This document shows, one piece after another, positions 6,466 to 8,347 of a stretch of DNA of 8,347 bases. The position numbers and the translations under genes were made by a program. This stretch comes from an uncultured euryarchaeote (GTDB taxonomy: Archaea > Nanohalarchaeota > Nanosalinia > Nanosalinales > Nanosalinaceae), in assembly GCA_937132175.1 (NCBI GenBank), contig CAKZNU010000006.1:1-8347 (forward strand), written 5' to 3'. The notes below the pieces were generated by a model. The model saw only the letters and a list, made by a program, of their open reading frames with translations, was not told the DNA's origin and ran no database searches. The stretch's first letter is position 1, and each line of letters starts with the position of its first letter.

Positions 6466-7578
6466 ATGACAGAGAGACTGAACTGGAAGGAAAGATACGA
6501 TGAGTTACCGCAGAAGTATCAGGGACGCGGCCTCACACGGGAACAGAAGGAAAAGCTACAGGAACGTTACGAAGACATGCAGTACGAGCCCGGAGAGTCA
6601 ATCGGGGTCGTAGCCGCCCAGTCCCTCGCGGAGCCTGCGACACAGCTTACGATGGAGACATACCACCAGGCAGGAGGAGCACAGGTCTCACTGACGGCAG
6701 GACTACCAAGACTTATCGAGATCGTGGATGCACGCCGCAACCCGAAGACTCCGGCCATGGACGTCTACCTCAACGAGGAGTACAACTCGAAGGAAGATGC
6801 CTTGAACGTGGCAAGAAAGCTGAGACAGGTCACACTGGAGGATCTTGTCTCACAGGATACCATAGACATCATGCAGCTGCAGGTCGAGTACAGCCTGAAT
6901 ACTGATCTGCTTGAGGACTACGACATAGACGCTGAGGACGTGAAAAGAGGTATCGAAGACTCTGTGAGACGCTCAAAGGTGGAGGTAAACGGAGATAACC
7001 TGATAGTCTCTTCCTCCGAAGATGACTACGACCTGAAGGACCTCAAGAAGATCAAGAACAAGGCAGAGGAAACCCGGATCAGAGGTCTCAAAGGTATCGA
7101 TCAGGTGGTTGTCAACCAGGAAGACGGCGAGTGGAGACTGCAGACGGCAGGAACCGCTCTGCGTAAAACCCTCAAGATAGAGGAAGTAGACGCAGACAGA
7201 ACTACCAGCAACGACCTCTTCGAGATTCACAGGGTGCTGGGCATAGAGGCACTGAGACAGGCAATCATAGAAGAGGTCAACGCTACTCTCGAGGCACAGG
7301 GCATCGGGGTGGACGACCGCCACATCATGCTTCTTGCGGACATGATGACGAAGGAGGGAGAGCTTAACGGCACTACACGTTACGGCATCATGGGCAACAA
7401 GGACTCCTTGCTGGCCCGTTCAGTCTTCGAGGAGACGAAGAAGCATCTCAGAGAAGGATCTCTACGTGGAGAGACTGATCCTCTTGACGGCGTTGTTGAA
7501 AACCTTCTGGTCGGACAGCCTGTACCGGTAGGCACAGGCATGATAGACCTCAAGCCAAACTTCAACACAGAGGACTAG
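6466..7578 (+). CDS. rpoA2: DNA-directed RNA polymerase subunit A'' (Rpo1 C-terminal part)
   Basis: A 370-residue protein corresponding to the C-terminal third of Rpb1: the trigger loop, jaw and cleft. It shows YEPGESIGVVAAQS (40-53), the trigger-loop segment QLTMETYHQAGG (60-71) with the NTP-contacting H67, GLPRLIEIVDARR (79-91), IHRVLGIEALRQAI (254-267), DDRHIMLLADMMT (283-295), RYGIMGNKDSLLARSVFEET (305-324) and VVENLLVGQPVPVGTGMIDL (343-362). Length is close to the usual 370-400. A'' joins A' to complete the beta'-like subunit. The protein has no cysteine. Relative to the common archaeal trigger loop, the residue three before the His is Glu64 instead of Arg (Asn in Pol II), and AGVA becomes AGGA. 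It is the last gene of the tightly packed polymerase block, and an inverted repeat overlaps its stop codon. Confidence 0.97.
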   Translation: MTERLNWKERYDELPQKYQGRGLTREQKEKLQERYEDMQYEPGESIGVVAAQSLAEPATQLTMETYHQAGGAQVSLTAGLPRLIEIVDARRNPKTPAMDVYLNEEYNSKEDALNVARKLRQVTLEDLVSQDTIDIMQLQVEYSLNTDLLEDYDIDAEDVKRGIEDSVRRSKVEVNGDNLIVSSSEDDYDLKDLKKIKNKAEETRIRGLKGIDQVVVNQEDGEWRLQTAGTALRKTLKIEEVDADRTTSNDLFEIHRVLGIEALRQAIIEEVNATLEAQGIGVDDRHIMLLADMMTKEGELNGTTRYGIMGNKDSLLARSVFEETKKHLREGSLRGETDPLDGVVENLLVGQPVPVGTGMIDLKPNFNTED

Positions 7579-7594
7579 GGTGTCGAAACACCCT
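7577..7594 (+). repeat. Perfect 7-bp inverted repeat overlapping the rpoA2 stop, with a third copy of one arm
   Basis: AGGGTGT (7577-7583) and ACACCCT (7588-7594) form a perfect stem with a CGAA loop, starting within the rpoA2 TAG. The 3' arm is repeated as ACACCCT at 7597-7603, directly before the TATA-like box of the next gene, so the 5' arm could pair with either copy. It could be a 3'-end processing or termination structure for the polymerase mRNA, or a regulator-binding site at the downstream promoter. No U-tract follows, so a simple intrinsic terminator is not well supported. Confidence 0.6.
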
Positions 7595-7603
7595 CCACAC
7601 CCT

Positions 7604-7611
7604 ATTTAAAA
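7604..7611 (+). promoter_or_regulatory. Putative TATA box of the nusA-like gene
   Basis: ATTTAAAA, within a longer AT-rich run up to 7613, is a good archaeal TATA-box match in the 84-nt spacer after rpoA2. A start near 7634 would give a leader of about 29 nt before the ATG at 7663. It suggests that the NusA-like gene can be transcribed independently of the polymerase operon. Confidence 0.6.
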
Positions 7612-7662
7612 ATAACCAGAGTATCCTTGACTACGGAAACGACATCTACGAGTGTATAATCA

Positions 7663-8073
7663 ATGGCAACAGCTACTTATGACACGGAAATGATCAGGAA
7701 CATCAACATGTTCGAGTCCATAACCGACGTCAACGTCAGAGACGCAGTTATCAAGGAGGACGAAGCTCACTTCGTCGTTCCCGAGGGAAAGGCAGGAATG
7801 GCCATAGGAAAAGGAGGAAAAGTTGTGAAGGAGGTTCAGGAGAAACTGGGCTGTGACATAAAGATCTACGAGTACAGCGACAACCTCGGAAAGTTCATAA
7901 GCAACCTGATACCTGCAGACATAAGAGGAGTCGATATCGACGACGACGAGGTAGAGATTGACGTTCCTCGAGACGAAAGAGGGAAAGTAGTCGGTAAGGA
8001 CGGAGACAGGATCGAGTCAGTAAGGAGAATTCTGGAGAGAACACACGGAATCCACGAAGTCAAGGTAAACTGA
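7663..8073 (+). CDS. nusA: NusA-like KH-domain RNA-binding protein (archaeal short NusA)
   Basis: A 136-residue protein made of two KH domains, the usual form of archaeal NusA, which lacks the N-terminal polymerase-binding and S1 domains of bacterial NusA. The N-terminus (DTEMIRNINMFESIT, 7-21) is typical. KH1 carries the GxxG loop GKGG (49-52) and KH2 carries GKDG (111-114). The link between them contains YSDNLGKFISNLIPA (71-85), matching the conserved YSD...FI.NL.P segment. It is expected to bind single-stranded RNA during transcription or rRNA synthesis, although the archaeal role is poorly defined. An in-frame TAA at 7657-7659 makes ATG 7663 the first possible start; its Shine-Dalgarno is weak or absent. 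The position after rpoA2 is conserved in archaea, but rpl30e, usually between them, is missing here. Confidence 0.93.
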   Translation: MATATYDTEMIRNINMFESITDVNVRDAVIKEDEAHFVVPEGKAGMAIGKGGKVVKEVQEKLGCDIKIYEYSDNLGKFISNLIPADIRGVDIDDDEVEIDVPRDERGKVVGKDGDRIESVRRILERTHGIHEVKVN

Positions 8074-8081
8074 TCCAAGTC

Positions 8082-8086
8082 TTTTT
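8082..8086 (+). terminator. Short T-tract after nusA, possible terminator or TATA-like element
   Basis: Five T residues occur 9 nt after the nusA stop. Archaeal polymerase can terminate at U-rich runs, so this may end the nusA transcript. Alternatively, the surrounding CTTTTTAC is centred about 26 nt before the ATG at 8111, the spacing expected for the TATA box of a leaderless transcript of the kinase gene. I cannot separate the two readings, and the tract is short. Confidence 0.3.
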
Positions 8087-8090
8087 ACAG

Positions 8091-8112
8091 ATACCCGATA
8101 AAGAAAGGGTAT
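8091..8112 (+). repeat. 6-bp inverted repeat covering the kinase gene start
   Basis: ATACCC (8091-8096) and GGGTAT (8107-8112) are exact inverted copies separated by 10 A-rich bases. The 3' arm includes the first two bases of the ATG at 8111. If the region is transcribed, the hairpin would hide the initiation site; if the transcript is leaderless it would not form in the mRNA. A six-base match at this distance may be chance. Confidence 0.3.
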
Positions 8113-8347
8113 GGGCGCTCTCAAGGACGAAATCTCAAATCTGAAGCGGTTAGATGAGATAGTCCGTACCACGGCAGAACACGGCTTCTATGCCTTTCTG
8201 AGCGAGCTCAACCTTAGCCACCGTCTACCGCTTCTCGAGAGACTGGGCTTTTCCGGGAAACAGGAGTCTCAGCCGGAGCGTCTGAGAAGTATGCTTGAGT
8301 CTCTGGGACCTACCTTCATCAAGTTCGGACAGCTTATGGGCCAGCGT
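8111..8347 (+). CDS. ABC1/AarF/UbiB-family atypical kinase, N-terminal part (cut by window edge)
   Basis: The last 237 nt encode 79 residues in an open frame that runs off the window. The protein starts MGALKDEISNLKRLDEIV and reaches the family hallmark SLGPTFIKFGQLMGQR at 64-79, matching the LGPTFIKxGQ (KxGQ) motif that opens the ABC1/ADCK/UbiB kinase-like domain. Family members are protein-kinase-like ATPases; bacterial UbiB and mitochondrial ADCK3 support isoprenoid quinone synthesis, while archaeal members are uncharacterised or tied to isoprenoid lipid metabolism. The LSTR or LSSR usual after the motif is MGQR here. An in-frame TAA at 8099-8101 fixes ATG 8111 as the earliest start. The catalytic part lies outside the window, so kinase competence cannot be judged. 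It occupies the place where rpsL often follows nusA in archaea. Confidence 0.85.
   Translation, partial: MGALKDEISNLKRLDEIVRTTAEHGFYAFLSELNLSHRLPLLERLGFSGKQESQPERLRSMLESLGPTFIKFGQLMGQR

Overview
The window is an archaeal RNA polymerase large-subunit operon. The genes are all on the + strand: rpoH (Rpo5), rpoB2 (B''), rpoB1 (B'), rpoA1 (A') and rpoA2 (A''), followed by a two-KH-domain NusA-like gene. Both rpoB and rpoA are split at the usual archaeal points. The proteins are strongly acidic (Glu/Asp-rich) and poor in cysteine, and the gene order is archaeal with a partly dismantled neighbourhood. This suggests a salt-adapted euryarchaeote or DPANN lineage, with a Nanohaloarchaeota-like organism the best guess. 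That assignment is inference from protein character, not from a search.

Layout: 2-340 is the 3' part of a RadC-like JAB/JAMM-domain gene cut by the window edge. 341-466 is a promoter and leader region with a TATA-like box and a bulged inverted repeat. 467-7578 holds five RNAP genes spaced 8, 6, 6 and 0 nt apart, clearly one transcription unit. At two junctions the stop codon lies inside the next gene's Shine-Dalgarno sequence. 7579-7662 has a perfect 7-bp hairpin overlapping the rpoA2 stop and a strong TATA-like box. 7663-8073 is the NusA-like gene. 8074-8110 is a short spacer with a T-tract. From 8111 to the end is the 5' part of an ABC1/AarF/UbiB-family atypical kinase. No gene-free stretch exceeds 300 bases, and I see no RNA genes, mobile elements or CRISPR arrays.

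Together B'' and B' rebuild the beta-like subunit, and A' and A'' rebuild the beta'-like subunit. Rpo5 sits on the jaw and helps in assembly. The NusA-like protein is expected to bind RNA during transcription or ribosome biogenesis.

The most notable observations are in the polymerase itself. The four-cysteine zinc ribbon at the B' C-terminus has no cysteines, and the second zinc site of the A' clamp has also lost its cysteines, while the first A' site is intact. The bridge helix, trigger loop, B' HNQSPR-region and B'' TPEG loop all carry substitutions at positions that are normally very conserved, although the catalytic aspartates, NTP-contacting basic residues and trigger-loop histidine are kept. 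The usual rpl30e gene between rpoA2 and nusA is missing, and the rpsL-rpsG genes normally found after nusA are replaced by the UbiB-like kinase gene.
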